From Actinernus sp. WN-2022 (lineage: Eukaryota > Cnidaria > Anthozoa > Actiniaria > Actinernidae), in assembly GCA_030867875.1 (NCBI GenBank), contig JAOWCC010001501.1:18257524-18321523 (forward strand): a DNA stretch of 64,000 bases, read 5' to 3'. Of the stretch, positions 10,885-22,924 are shown piece by piece. The first letter of the stretch is position 1, and each line of letters begins with the position of its first letter. Both the position numbers and the translations under genes were made by a program. The notes under the pieces are model-generated. The model saw nothing but the letters and a program-made list of their open reading frames with translations, did no database searches and had not been told where the DNA came from.

Positions 10885-11000
10885 CCATGTTTTATACTAT
10901 CATAAAACACTGGTCATTTGAGAACACTCGAGAAATGTTGAAGGCGCTTTCTCTCATGTTCTCAAATGCCCATCGTGTTTTATGATAGTATAAAACATGG
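10885..11000. repeat. 116-bp hairpin repeat
   Basis: CCATGTTTTATACTATCATA is mirrored by TATGATAGTATAAAACATGG. A short palindromic MITE-like unit. Confidence 0.65.
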
Positions 11001-11027
11001 CTAAGGCCTCTTTATTTGTTAAATATA

Positions 11028-11180
11028 GTTCAGGGAAGCGTACTTGTTCGCCTAAATGTCTAAGTGCCGCTTTAGTTTGTACCCTACAAATTAGGGTATA
11101 TAACAATCGAGAACTGAATAGTGCAGTGCATTGCAATGTATTTCGGGATTGCGACCTTCTGGCGGATGGAATCTAGCCGC
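11028..11180 (-). repeat. Repeat shared with 27.2 kb
   Basis: The inverse of this stretch (containing AAACTAAAGCGGCACTTAG and CTAGATTCCATCCGCCAGAA) is found on the plus strand at about 27223-27352. Non-coding. Confidence 0.55.
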
Positions 11181-11829
11181 GACCGACCGGTATAGCCTCC
11201 TCCGCAGCCATCTCTAAGTATCGGAAAAACCGCGGAAAAATCATGAATTGGGTTACCTGTGACTCTGGGAGAGATGACTGGGTGGACTGGCGAGGGGAGG
11301 AGAGAGAAAAATGAAGGCTCCAATCTCCCTCTCTTTACTTCACCTGCCACAGGGAGCCCATAATCTGATTTCTTCGAAAATTAGAGATGCCTACGGAGGA
11401 CGAGGCTAAGACCGATAAGTGATCTTCAAATCTACTAGAGATTTCATCCTGATTTACATAAACTTTTGCGGCTTCGATTTTCTCGGGCAAAATAAGTCGT
11501 ATCGCCAAAATAACTGAAAACATGACTCTATAGTACATCTAGACGTTTGATAAGTCCGATACAGAATTATGGGATTTACAAACTCTCGCTTTCAGCTCGA
11601 GTTGTAAATCACACAAAGCAACATTTTGTGTCTATTACTTAAAGCTAACTGACTTTATTAAACAGGTTAAAGTTTTCTTAATTTGTAATTCACTGTGATT
11701 TTATTATAAGTAATACCACGATCCCCTTGCTTTCCTTTGTTTGTTCAGGGACATTTAATCTCGAATATCCCTCACCAGCATGCATACTTTCACTAAATCT
11801 CCCTCATTCTCCATGCAAGAGGGAACTTA
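11181..11829. other. Non-coding spacer with right piece of an interrupted repeat
   Basis: 11446-11513 (TTTACATAAACTTTTGC through GTCGTATCGCCAAAATAACTG) matches 15447-15514 and completes the piece at 9897-9935. No gene is seen. Confidence 0.5.
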
Positions 11830-11982
11830 GGAGAGCATGCTCACTGGCACGCCTACCCAGTAATCAAGCCACCTAGGAGGTGCCCAGTTCACATCAGGGA
11901 TGAATTAAAGAAGGAGCTGGATCGACTCTTAGAGAAAGGGATAATTTCTAAGATAGAAGAACCCACAGACTGGGTTAACCAA

Positions 11983-13322
11983 ATGGTATGGGAAAGAAAG
12001 AAGTCCGGGTCTCTCCGTATTTGCATAGATCCTAGAGATCTGAATAAGGCCGTTAAGAGGGAACATTACCAGCTGCCCACCCGGGAAGAAATAGAGACGG
12101 AAATGACAGGGGCTAAGTACTTTAGCAAGCTAGATGCTGCTAATGGATTTTTCCAGATTGAACTTGAAGAGGGGTCGGCCAAGTTGTGTACATTTGGTCC
12201 ACCCTTTGGTAGATTTTACTTCAAGCGCCTACCTATGGGCTTGACTTCCTCTCCAGAGGTCTTTCACAGGACAGTCAGCCAAGTCATAGAAGGACTTGAG
12301 GGCGTTCGCAATTTTATTGATGACATCATAGTCTGGGGAAGTACCCTTGAGGAACACAATAGTAGATTAGAATATGTGCTGCAGTGTCTTAAGGGTGCAA
12401 ACATGCGATTGAATCTTGATAAGTGTGCCTTTCAGGAGATAGAGATTGCATATCTTGGCGAGGTCCTTTCTGAGTCAGGGATCCGCCCCTCTCCTGAGAA
12501 GGTGAAGGCCGTCAAGGAAATGCCGAAACCGGTAGATAAAGAAGGACTGAGACGGGCCTTAGGACTTGTGAACTACTTGGGTAAGTTCATACCTCATGTT
12601 TCTGATGCTACTAAGGAGTTGAGATCTCTTGCGAGAGATGGTACAAGTTTCCAGTGGAGCAACAAGGCTGAAGGGGAATGGACAGACGTCACTGAATACC
12701 TCTGCTCAGAACCAGTGCTCCAGTTTTACGACCCCGGGCCGTCGAAACAGATCAAGGTCTCGACGGATGCCAGTAAGACCGGCTTGGGTGCCGTTTTGTT
12801 GCAGAGACATGGGGACGAATGGCTGCCAGTAATGTATGCGTCCCGGGCTTTGACACCAACCGAGGTAAAGTACGCTCAGATAGAGAAGGAACCCTTGGCA
12901 TGCTGTTTGGACTGTCTCGATTTCATGATTATATGTATGGCCATCTAGTGATTGCTGAGACAGATCACAAGCCTCTCATAGCTATAGCGGAGAAGGACTT
13001 TGATAGTATGTCCCCTAGAATCCAGCGAATGATGATGAGAATGCAACGCTATGATCTACAGTGGGAGTATCTGCCTGGAAAAAGGCTTGTTCTAGCCGAT
13101 GCACTTTCCAGGTCTTACCTGCCCACGAGCGAAAGCCGGGGAGATCTGGAGGAAGAGATAGAGCTCCATGTTCGAATGGTAGTGCAGTCTAGCCTGTCAG
13201 AAGAGAAGGCCAAGCAGGTAGCTGAAGCGACGGCTGCAGACGAAATACTAGGCAGAGTTGTTGCCAACTTGCTAAATGGCAGGGGAATCAATAGTAAATC
13301 CTATCAGGACTTGAAGAACTGA
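11983..13322 (+). pseudogene. Broken reverse transcriptase and RNase H region
   Basis: The reverse transcriptase part shows [27 protein letters not shown] and the active-site motif FIDD followed by I, in family order. A KFIPH/ELR connection segment comes next, then RNase H with [13 protein letters not shown] and ETDHKPL. The frame changes near 12900 inside RNase H (the first frame stops at 12948; the second is readable from 12819 to 13322). Code before 11983, from about 11880, already fits the finger region ([19 protein letters not shown]), so base 11983 is not a natural start. Confidence 0.85.
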
Positions 13323-13327
13323 CTGTT

Positions 13328-14449
13328 GTGGATGGGCTACTAATGAGAGGAACTCGAGTAGTGATTCCGGAAAACATGAGGCCACAGATCTTAGATGTCA
13401 TACACGAAGGACACCTTGGAATAGAGAAGTGCAAGCGACGAGCCAGGAGGGCAGTGTACTGGCCGGGACTGAATGAAGCATTTAAGCAGAAGGTAGCAAA
13501 GTGTGAGACGTGCCAGGTACACCAATATCAGCAGAGAAAAGAACCACTAATACCTACCACAGAGGCTGCAGCAGGAATCCCATGGGGTATGGTCGCGGCT
13601 GACCTGTTCTCTATAGGGTAGGGACTATTTGGTAGTGAACGATTACTGCAGCAACTATCCAGAGACATGTCTACTCACCAGTACTACTAGTAGTGCAGTC
13701 ATTTCGCACATGAAGAGTATTTTCGCACGCCATGGTATTCCTCAAATTGTCAGAAGCGATAACGGTCCTCAGTTTGCGAGTCAGGAGTTCGCTGAATTTT
13801 CAAGGTGTTATGGGTTCCACCATCAGTCATCTAGCCCCTATTATCCGAAATCGAATGGGATGGCGGAAAATGGTGTTTAAACAGTGAAGCGTTTGCTGAA
13901 GAAGGCCATATATGCAAAGGAAGACCCATATCTAGCCCTGTTAAACTACAAAACAGCACCAATGGAATGTGGGAAGTCCCCAACTGACATACTGTTCAAG
14001 GGTCGATTCGTTAGTACCAGGTTAAGCAAATTCTCTGGTATTGCAGGCTCGCGCTCATCGGAACAGGTGCATTCAAAGGCTCACCAACAGGAGAATCAGA
14101 GCAAGTATTATAACCGGGGAACTGTAGTGCATCCTCCACTTCAAACCGGAGATACAGTAAGAATGAGAGAGGGGGTATGTGGTCGGAGAAGGCAAAAGTA
14201 ATAGAAGAGGTTGCCCCTAGATCGTATAAAGTGGAGAATGCTCAAGGTGACATTTATCGCAGAAATCGACAGCAGCTATTTCCAGTGGCACCCAGTTGCC
14301 TGCAGGAGGGTGACAACTTGAGCTCCGATGAGCAAGGCCAGGAAGAGGAGCAAGAAAGTACAGCTGCTCAGGAGGGGCCTCCGAAAGGGCAACGGAGTAG
14401 CCGTATCAGAAGTGAACCTGCCTGGATGAAGGACTATGTTAAATATTAA
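13328..14449 (+). pseudogene. Broken integrase region
   Basis: A zinc-binding HHCC segment (HEGHLGIEKC to CETCQ, 13400-13530) precedes a DDE core with SDNGPQF and PYYPKSNGMAE. The region is split by a stop and frame change at about 13620, a stop at 13880 and a frame change near 14180. The last segment (14177-14449) resembles the integrase C-terminal domain. It is not functional as it stands. Confidence 0.82.
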
Positions 14450-14560
14450 TCTATTGACTTTATCGCAGGACTGTCGCATGAACATTCCACTGTTAGTTTC
14501 ATCGTTATGCGTTATTGTTTTGTTAAGAGAAAGGAAGATGTAGTGATATTGGGCTCCCTG

Positions 14561-15380
14561 TGGCCACTCGGGCTATCTGTATACATCCGGGTCCTTAGCA
14601 GGGTCCGCCATCTTGTTACTTACCTAGTAAAGCACAGATCATTACATTACAGTCGAACCTCCCGTGAGGGAATTCCCTCGGGACCACATTTAATGCGGCT
14701 ACAAGAGGTTGTTAATATTATAATATCAACGCGTCCGAGGCTGAATCTGGACTGGACATTCCTTGCGTCATACCTTTTATGGTGATCGGCTTTCTCGTTA
14801 GACTTCAGAACTGGTCGACCAAATTTACCTTTTACTGGATCGAAGCTCGAGCAGTTGAAATGCTAATGTATTGTACCAAACACTGACTGGATCAAATAAC
14901 CACAAGTTAATTAGAATGATTTGTTTTCATTCTGCAATGTGATTGCAATTGGTTCTCGTTGTCTAAGTCTAAACTAAATCAGGACGTCAAAGGTAGTGAA
15001 AACCTCAAGTCATTCAAAAGAAAAATAAGACAAAAGTACTTAGCAAGTCTAATAAATGAAACTTGTAAGGACTTAATATTTTAAATTTATGTAATCATCT
15101 TAACACAAATTTTATTATATTCCTGTATATCAATGTTTTTCAGTCACAGATAAACATACAGTTTCCTTTAAATGTATTTAAAACCTAGTTAGAATTAGGT
15201 CACAGAAAAATGTGTACATCGATCAGTTTTACCTTTTTAATCATAGATATATAACATACATACATACTTTTATTATCCTCTCCCCCGTGGGGCTTTTCAG
15301 TGATTACAATTAAATATCTAATTAACTAATGTTATATCTATATAAACTATATACAATGATTATGTACGCTTCCAAAATAC
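14561..15380. other. Possible LTR remnant and AT-rich spacer
   Basis: The first 200 or so bases may belong to the 3' LTR of the relic. The rest is AT-rich with no gene seen. Confidence 0.35.
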
Positions 15381-15514
15381 ATGAATAATTAATGAAGCAA
15401 AAACAAAGGAAATCACTGTGAAGACATATCTGATAAAATTGCATCATAATTTACATAAACTTTTAGCTTGGATTTTCTCAGTCAAAATAAGTCGTATCGC
15501 CAAAATAACTGAAA
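15381..15514 (+). repeat. Uninterrupted copy of the repeat split at 9.9/11.4 kb
   Basis: Contains, in one piece, the two segments that are 1.5 kb apart at 9897-9935 and 11446-11513. It serves as the empty-site reference for that insertion. Confidence 0.5.
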
Positions 15515-15912
15515 AAAGGTCTCTTTACCCTCTTTACATGTGAATGGTTTTGAAGCGGTCGTTTAATAAACCGGTCGCAGCTAATTTTGGGCCTTTATTA
15601 GTGAATTTCTAATTAGGATGAAACTTTATATAAAATTTCATCCTACTAAAAAAATATTTCTTTATGTCATTCCCTTGAGATGTGCGTATTTCTTTCATTG
15701 CATTCTTAAAGCGTTTTTGAAGCCGTCCAAAACACTCACAGCACGTGTTTTATCCGAGTCTAAAAATTCACGGGCTTCGCCCTCGAATTTTTAAACTTGA
15801 TAAAACACTGCTGTTCGTGTTTTAAACAGTACATAATAAAGGACTAATGTTTACGGAAAATATTAATCAATAAAATTCTGTAGTAATTTATGTCGTAGAG
15901 AACACTTTAAAA

Positions 15913-16850
15913 AAAGGTATTCATTTATATAGCGCAAATTCTATATGAATATATCCAAATGCGCTTCACAAGGTTATTTTTGTGATACGGACTGCTACTG
16001 TATACTAACAGTTCGGCAAAGTTTCAAGGACATATCTAGTGAGTTCCAGCATAGTCTATTATAGCTATGGTTCCAGATGCTGACAGTTCTGTAGTAAACT
16101 GAGGTTCGCTGACCGCTATAGCAGTTTTAAATAAAGGAATATTCAGTTTTTGGGAACTCCTAGCTGGTATTGCGATTACTGATTTCTTTACGCTTAATAA
16201 ATTGAGAAGAAAGGTAATCAGGGGCACAGTCAGTCATGTACTTAAAAGCCATTATAGCACTGCGATAATGGAGCTGGCTTGAAACTGGCAGCCAGTGTAG
16301 TTCCTTTAAAATTGGTGTTACGGTGGTCGAACTTCCGTGTACCACTAACGATGCGGCATGCAAAGTTCTGTATACAGCCTGCAGTTTATTGATATTAGAG
16401 TTAGTGGCATTTGCCCACACATTTGAGCAATAAAATAATTTGCTAAAAACTAAAGCATTACTGAATGACTGTTAATTTAGCACGATTTATTTGTCCCAGA
16501 CGAGACATGCACGAAGATACGGTTTTAATTATGTGTTCATCGTATGATAGGTGAGGGTCAAGTATAACGCCCAGGGCCGGCCGGGTTGTTCGAAGCAAGG
16601 TTAACTTTAACACTAGGTTAGCGCTAATTAAAATCTGTAATTGCAACCCTGGGTTAGCGCTTAACCTTGCTTCGTACAACTGGGCCCAGGTCTTTGGCCA
16701 CTTTGACCGGCACAAGGTCCTTTCCTGGTAGCAGTAAACTGAAGTCTTGCAGTTTAGTCACCATCTGTCTGGTACCACTGAAACACGATAAGCTTTGTCT
16801 TGTCTGGGTTAAGAAAAAAAGTGCTATTGTTAAGTCATATTAGGAACTTA
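15913..16850 (-). mobile_element. CR1/L2-type LINE, 3' end, decayed
   Basis: Read on the minus strand, the end of a non-LTR reverse transcriptase is visible in order: LNPDKT near 16800, GVILDPHLSYDEHI near 16540, a KLQ segment, then LHWLPVSSQLHYRS and FKYM...APDYLS at 16230-16310. The 3' tail near 15913-15975 contains GCGCTATATAAATGAATACC. Frames are broken and a 110-bp MITE sits inside. Confidence 0.83.
16576..16685. mobile_element. 110-bp MITE inside the LINE, 5-bp target duplication
   Basis: GCCGGCCGGGTTGTTCGAAG opens the element and an inverse close to it ends it (TACAACTGGGC). CCAGG is duplicated at 16571-16575 and 16686-16690. The LINE frame (minus strand, KVAKDL then GVILD) becomes continuous when the element and one CCAGG are left out, which fixes the borders. 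Confidence 0.8.
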
Positions 16851-18184
16851 GGAAAACAAACGAGTGTAATGTTTTTACGCCGAAAGAATACAAATTTATA
16901 ATTATCGATTTTCGCAAATATTCAGCAATAATCTTACTTCGTTCGCCGCATAACGTTAGTTGACTTTGGTACAGACGTTTCAAGTGGTATTGAACTTCCA
17001 TATGATATGTACGATTTAATTATTACTGTAATATTTCCCCGGCAGTTGAACCACATGCATGAGCATAATATTTAAGGTTAAAATTGATCAGCCGTTTGCT
17101 GAGAAACTTGTATGGTGCCGATTAACCTGAAACTTGCCTGTCACAGACCTTGGAGGTTGGGCACTCGTTGAAAGTAAAATTGAACAAATCCATCTTTTGG
17201 GTTTTGAAATATACGCTCTTTCCTAAAAAAACTTTTCGAAAATCACTTATATCTTCAGCAATTCTTTGTTAATCACTTTCTAATTGTACTTTTTATAAAA
17301 TTCGAGGATTCTTTATTAAAAGTTCAAAAAATCTCAGAAATCTGATAATGTTTAGCTGTTCAAAAACGCGATTTAAAAAGACCCCGTTGCCAATATAAAT
17401 AGCTGCGGGCCACCTTGAAAGCTAATCCTAAGGACTTTAACAGTTTTCTTAATTTGTAATTTACTAGTTTTAATACTAAGTTGTTGTTTTTCTCGGAAGT
17501 TCGTATTTGAAACCAGAGCCTTCGTTCTTTCAGCCAGCGGAGTACAACGTTCTGCCGCGGTGGCCGCGGTGAAGGTTACAGTAGTCACGCAGTAATTATA
17601 ATATGTGTAGGTTTTTGGCACAAGCTACGGAAAACTATCCATGGCATAAATGAAAAAAAGTAACACAAGCAATGGTATATAATTGACTTACGTAGACAGC
17701 CAGTATTGCAGTGGCGTCAAACTGGTGTTGGTGTCATGCAAGTATGATGGATTCAATATTAATGGCGCTTCATTGCATCGAAGTGAGGCGTTCGGGTCAA
17801 TACCGCGGAAAGGCTGCTATTCGTAGACGCCACCCGATAATATCAGCTATTTATGCCAAACAACTCCATAATATTTTGATTTTGAGCTGAACGAATTAAT
17901 TCAGTCGTGCAGAAAGAACTTGAATAATTTAAAACGCGCGTGTACAAAGATAATGACGCCAAAAATATTGTGAAAATAATCAAGGGTTTTCACTTACATG
18001 TAAAACCAAATCAGTCAAATGTGTGTCGGTTCTTCGGATTTAGAAAGTGTGCCAATGCAAGTGTTTGGTTTTATTAAAGACAAAGTTATAAATAAACAAG
18101 GTTAAAAAAATACAGAGAACTGTATGGTTATTTAGAAAGGGCAATTAAGTTTTGCCCCAAATCAATAATTATTTCCACCGGCTA
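16851..18184. other. Non-coding spacer
   Basis: AT-rich sequence upstream of the myosin light chain gene. I see no gene, RNA gene or clear repeat. Confidence 0.4.
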
Positions 18185-18475
18185 TAAACAGAATTGTGTC
18201 ACTGTGTATACCTTTAAAGCCCAAATAATAAACTTTCTCGTGATCAAAGACAAAACTAACTACTCAGATTAGCAGAGTATGCTTTTCAGATATACTGGAG
18301 AAAATATGAGACACTTTTGATGAAGTATGGCAAAGATTCGAGTGGATCAAAAATACTGCTTTTAAAAATGTAGAGCACTGTACCGAAATCAAGTTTCTAG
18401 AATGCTCTTTTGTAATCCACTTTAATCTTTGCCATCCTCTATCAAAAAAGTTTGAAAAGAATATCAGGACATTCA
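18185..18475. repeat. Dispersed repeat, also at 35.9-36.8 kb
   Basis: AGATTAGCAGAGTATGCTTT at 18268 and TAATCCACTTTAATCTTTGC at 18412 recur at 36722 and, inverted, at 35884. The two copies differ in the arrangement of the halves. Confidence 0.5.
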
Positions 18476-19062
18476 CATGGTATTTTTCTTCGTGTTATTT
18501 TTGTAGTTTGTTTTAATTCAAAAGTTTGCAAATTAAAGTTCCTGTTTTTTTTTTATTATTCTCTTCTCAGCTCTAAATGCACTCCTAAAGCCTTAGGGTG
18601 CATTCGATTGACTGTATTCCAGAATAAGAATACACAGAATGATCACTACAAATTGCTTATATCGGGAATTTTAGTCTATGGAATACGAAATGTATCCTGA
18701 ATATCACATTTCAGCAAACGTTAGTAACTTACAGTGCAAAATGTACCCGAACCCGTGATTTCCAGAGATTATTCCATCTATTCGTATTCCGGAATACGGT
18801 CAATCGAACGCACCCTTAATAATGGCGAATGGTAATTACCCTCCGATCCGCATGCGTGGGTATAATGATATTATCACCCCCAAAACCACCTGCAGACTAC
18901 GCTCTAGCCTGTGTAAATAATTCATCGCCTTAGCCCCCGCATAAACGAAGGCGTCGCTGCCTTAAATTTCAAAACAAACCCAAATCGTTGATTGAAGGTA
19001 GAATTTTATCAGCAGAAATCCGCCGAGGTGAGAAGGCCGGGCTTTCGAAGAAATTCTCCAAT

Positions 19063-19312
19063 ATGCAATCCGATAAATCGATCGAGGATTTCAAAGACTG
19101 TTTTCTGCTTTACGATCGAAGAGGGGACAATAAAATCGACTGTAGTCAAGTTGGAGAGGTTTTGAGAGCGCTGGAAGTGAATCCTACAGAAAATGAAGTG
19201 AAGAAAATTATAAAAAGCATCGACCCAGCAGGAGAAATGAAGAGAGTTAGCTTCGAAGAATTTATTCCCATGTTTCAAAATCTACGAGAGCGTCATAGAA
19301 AGGATCGAAAAG
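19063..19312 (+). CDS. MYL6: Myosin essential light chain, exon 1
   Basis: Encodes the N-terminal EF-hand pair of a myosin essential (alkali) light chain, the calmodulin-like subunit that stiffens the lever arm of myosin II. Visible are an FKDCFLLYD helix, the first loop DRRGDNKIDCSQ, GEVLRALEVNPTENEV and FEEFIPMFQ, which line up with vertebrate MYL6. The loop lacks the canonical calcium ligands, as usual in this family. The start is the first ATG of the open frame (19063), giving MQSDKSIED; the frame is open upstream but only from a TTG. The donor AAAAG|GTGAGAGC at 19312/19313 leaves one base of a codon. The two exons give 152 residues, the normal size of the family. MYL6 is used as a family name; the cnidarian gene is likely co-orthologous to several vertebrate genes. 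Confidence 0.9.
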
Positions 19313-20141
19313 GTGAGAGCACTGTAGTACGTATTGGTAATTTTAAAACACAAAGCTGTGGAAGCCTTAGTTATGCTTGTGTTCATGCTATAATTCTATA
19401 CAGATATATATATATATTTGTCCTTCTAGGTTATCTCTTATAAGCGATACATTTTTTCTAGTGAAGACGGATTGCGAACGGGATTATTTTTGTCTGACTT
19501 ATTTTTGTTACAACTTTGTCGCAGAAAATTCTAAGTTAGCCTCAGTGTTTACATACTCTATATGCAGACACCATATTGTGTAGCGTTCAATAAACTTCTC
19601 CATCATGGAGGAAATGTTAATTTAGCAACATGCTCCGGAGGACTAATTAAAAGGATTGATCAAGTTCGTAATATATTAATAGATCTTGAAAGGCAAGATT
19701 TCAGGATGTCATTTGAGTTTGTGTGCTCTTCAGATGATAAAATTATAATTTCCACAAACATGAGAAATGCTAATGTTTAAGTTCTTGATTCAAAGTCTAA
19801 ATTCCTGTAATTCATCCTTGCCATTGAACTACGACTATTGATTACGTTTCTATGGGCAGAAGAATTTGACAAATAATTACTATTTTCCATACTGCACAAA
19901 AACACTTCATTTTCGTTTTTATAGTTATTCTAAAAAAATTGAATCGAGCGAAAAATGTTTTCTTTCCACCACATTCATGTGGTATTTTTCTTGGAGTTAC
20001 ATACAGTTTATAGCAATCGGGCGACTTCCGTAGTAAAAAGCTTGAAGAAAAACATGTTCGTTTGACGTTTAATCTTAGCGTCTTAACAATAAACGGCTTT
20101 AAACAAGCGTACGAAAGAAGAAACTGGTGGGTTTAAATCAA
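19313..20141 (+). other. First part of the myosin light chain intron
   Basis: AT-rich, no gene or clear element seen. The intron runs to 24507 and is otherwise filled with the repeats listed below. Confidence 0.5.
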
Positions 20142-21523
20142 AACAAGAGCCCATCTGGGCTTTCACTCGGGCCACATGAGATTGAAGATGAAATACACTT
20201 TAATTTGAAATCCTCTTAGTAATAACCAAAGGGAAGAATTATTAGCTGAATTTAGCAGTCTTTTGGAGTGGCCGGTAGCGCGGTGACTTTCATAACATTT
20301 CTCTGCTCCCCTAGTAAATATGTAATTTAATATTTTTGTTTTTCTCGTATGTTGACCTTTTAATTTAAACAGTTTAACACACTGCATTTGAGCAGGCATA
20401 TATTCATTGTTTTGAACCCGAGAATTAACCGTACTACCGTACTTCATGGTCCCTTTCTTTAGTAGTGGGTTGTCGGTCAGGTAATTATAAACTCTCGTCA
20501 TTTAGCACAGAAAATGTATTCTGATGAATAGGGATCGGGTTGTCGTGAAGAATCTAAAGAATTCCGTCTCTTCCGGTTTGAATTTGACTCATGTGTATGT
20601 TGCTTTTGGAGTTTCAAGGATATGTTGATCCAAAACTACAGGCTCTTGGGGTTTTTCATTGACTTGTGAACTTGCAGGCTCTGTAATTTGTTTTGTTTTC
20701 TTAGTATAACATAAAGTGTTGAACATGTTCATTTTCTCAAGCATGTCGCGCGTGACCTCTGTTTCTTCATTCGTTAAGTTCTCTACTTTGATCTGTAATC
20801 TGGGAAACTCAATCTTTTCCCATGCCTTGGCACATAACTATTCCTGTTGTGGATGATTATAAGTAAAATCCTTCGACAGCTTGTACCGTTTCCGCTAGGT
20901 CAATATCCTCGCTGGAACGAAATAACTTGATCTCAATACTCTCTGATCCAACTTACGGTAAATTTAAATCTCTGACAGTGTTTAAGAGACTCATAATATT
21001 GGTCTTGAAGTGCCTTCACCCAAAATAATATGTTCTTCTCGGATGTTTTAAATGCAGCACAGCGAGCCGATGGCTTATAGATTCCAATATCTATTTCTTC
21101 GAATTTTAGCTTTCCGGATCCTGGCCCCTTTGCTTCAGGTCGTCGTACGTGTCGTATATAAAAGCACTGGCCATCTGGGTAAAAAACGCGGTCCTTCGGC
21201 TCCGACAATAGCGCCAGTTGCAATATCCTGAGCCTGTTGGAAGGCTTTCGCATGAGTGAAGTTAAATAAAACATTAAACTGGCTTACATGTGAGAGATGA
21301 GACTCCAAGTTACAGAGAAAGTTGCTCGCGGATTCCGCCATCTTGCTTTACTGTATTAAATTATGTAAATAAATTAACCTGGCGATTGTTGCGTGATCAG
21401 CACAGTGCAATCTGATTGGTGTGATTTTGACCTTTAACGCATGCGCAGAAATTTTGCGACACCCAACAAAAATAACGACTTGCATTTTAAGACTCGGTGC
21501 TGCCACAGGCAGCCCGAGTAATT
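20142..21523 (-). mobile_element. ORF-bearing repeat unit, copy 1 (internally deleted)
   Basis: One of three copies of a unit whose right end in genome orientation (5' end for its ORFs) is TGCCACAGGCAGCCCGAGTA and whose other end is AACAAGAGCCCATCTGGGCT. Both ends carry ACTCGGGC in inverted orientation, next to a short hairpin. Copy 2 (41344-43140) matches along its length, but copy 1 lacks about 390 bp that in copy 2 encode a coiled coil. No transposase or reverse transcriptase motif is seen. It lies inside the myosin light chain intron on the opposite strand. Confidence 0.7.
20933..21341 (-). pseudogene. Uncharacterised ORF of the repeat unit, N-terminal part
   Basis: Starts MAESASNFLCNLESHLSHVS at 21341 in a good start context (AAGATGG) and continues, after a frame change near 21180, as FYPDGQCFYIRHVRRPEAKG and KALQDQYYESLKHCQRFK. 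The stretch around the start and LRILQLALLSEPKDR is repeated in copies 2 and 3 at 42.8 and 61.5 kb. I do not recognise the family. Confidence 0.5.
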
Positions 21524-21789
21524 ATACCAAGTTACTTATCCCTCAGCATCAATTATAACTTAGCTCCTCTAAAATTCATCTTTATTTTTCCGGGCTGAAA
21601 ATGTTTTTCTCGCTAGCGAATGACATTTTAAGTATCCAGGAAGATGATGATCCCTAATAGAAACGCCTCGACCCCACCCCTTCTCTCTCCCGCGTGCTTG
21701 ATCATGACGTGACCCGACATGCACGTGCACTGTGCTATACAAGCGTGTATAAGCGCAGCATACACCAACGGCACACGACAGTCTCAGCC

Positions 21790-21912
21790 CGAAATGGATT
21801 GTGGTTGTAGCTCAAAGTCTGTTGTTGGGTCAAACAATTTTTCTATATTCGAAATTACACGTAGTTTATCCGTTTCGCACAGCTGGTCATTTTATAACCA
21901 CAATCCATTTCG
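21790..21912. repeat. Inverted repeat CGAAATGGATTGTGGTT
   Basis: The 17-base arm at 21790 is mirrored at 21896-21912. Likely a short MITE. Confidence 0.55.
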
Positions 21913-22325
21913 CGCTCTCCGATTGGCTATACTCAAGTTTGGAATATCCTGCACTAAAATACTGTCTGTTAAAACAAGACACCCATTTTCTAATTACTTA
22001 AATAATTCAGCACAAGAAACCTTCTTCAACGCTGTTATACCAAAAGAAATGGAAACTCGAATACGTTTAATACCAAACTGAATAAATGTAAATAATATTC
22101 TACCCCAGCAGGAGCCATTACGGTAATGGTCTCCTGACCCCAGTCAAAATATTAAAATCGCCAAAATCAGTCAACCTTTAGCTTATCGTAAATCTTTCAT
22201 TAGGATTGGGGAAATTTCCAAAAAAAATAACTTTCAAAGACAATTTCCAGCCATGAAGACAACGACAAAATTACCGACGAATATCCTTGCTTTCCGTATA
22301 CAACATATATTTGAAAAATTAATGT

Positions 22326-22713
22326 GTATAGACAGGAGCCCATTACCAGGAGCGTCCATCTTCCCCACTGTGTCTGTACCCCAGCACAGAGGTAGATGAG
22401 GCTATTTTTAGCATTGCGTTTCGCGCGAAAAAGAACAAAGGTAGGCTATTCTTAGCCAATCAGACTGATCATTCTTCTCACTTTCAACGCGGGAATTCGA
22501 ATTGCTGGTTTTCACTCAATCCCCAGAGATTCAAGTGTTGGTGCCCCAACAAAAGAAGCTAACGAGGAATCTATTGTTTAAGGGCACCAACATGGCGGCA
22601 ACCTCTTTTCGCGGGAATTTCGAATCTAAAAATAGCCTCATCTACTCCTGTGCTGGGGACCCAACCCATAACAGAGGAACGCTCCTGGTAATGGGCTCCT
22701 GGTATAGACGACC
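22326..22713. repeat. Inverted-repeat element with GGAGCCCATTACC arms
   Basis: GTATAGACAGGAGCCCATTA at the left and its inverse at the right, with a second pair of arms inside (AGATGAGGCTATTTTTAG and inverse). A smaller related hairpin is at 22109-22137. Non-coding. Confidence 0.65.
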
Positions 22714-22924
22714 AACATTTTTTTTAAACAAAAATGATATTTCTTTAATTAACAATACGGGTTTCGACGCGCGAAACACTCCACACAACATGTTGTTATA
22801 TATATTTTTTGTAAAGTCCAAAAAAAACATGGATGGACACAATTTTACTTGCGGCATTTTCTTAGATCCCAAAACTGAGCATTTGAAACCATTGACCACA
22901 AAATACTTTTACAATCATTGAATT

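Larger units (their letters stand above)
11830..14560 (+). mobile_element. Ty3/gypsy-type LTR retroelement relic, pol only
   Basis: The stretch carries reverse transcriptase, RNase H and integrase in the order of Ty3/gypsy elements. No gag or protease is recognisable upstream, so the copy is 5'-truncated. At least five breaks (frameshifts and in-frame stops) show it is dead. Just after the last coding segment is the purine-rich AGAGAAAGGAAGATGTAGTG (14525-14544), which looks like a polypurine tract followed by the start of a 3' LTR; the matching 5' LTR was not found. Confidence 0.85.

Noticed and set aside
11332..11370. Possible inverted 5' LTR of the Ty3-type relic (GGGAGCCCATA)
   Set aside because: Only a dozen bases agree with the presumed 3' LTR start and the orientation is wrong.
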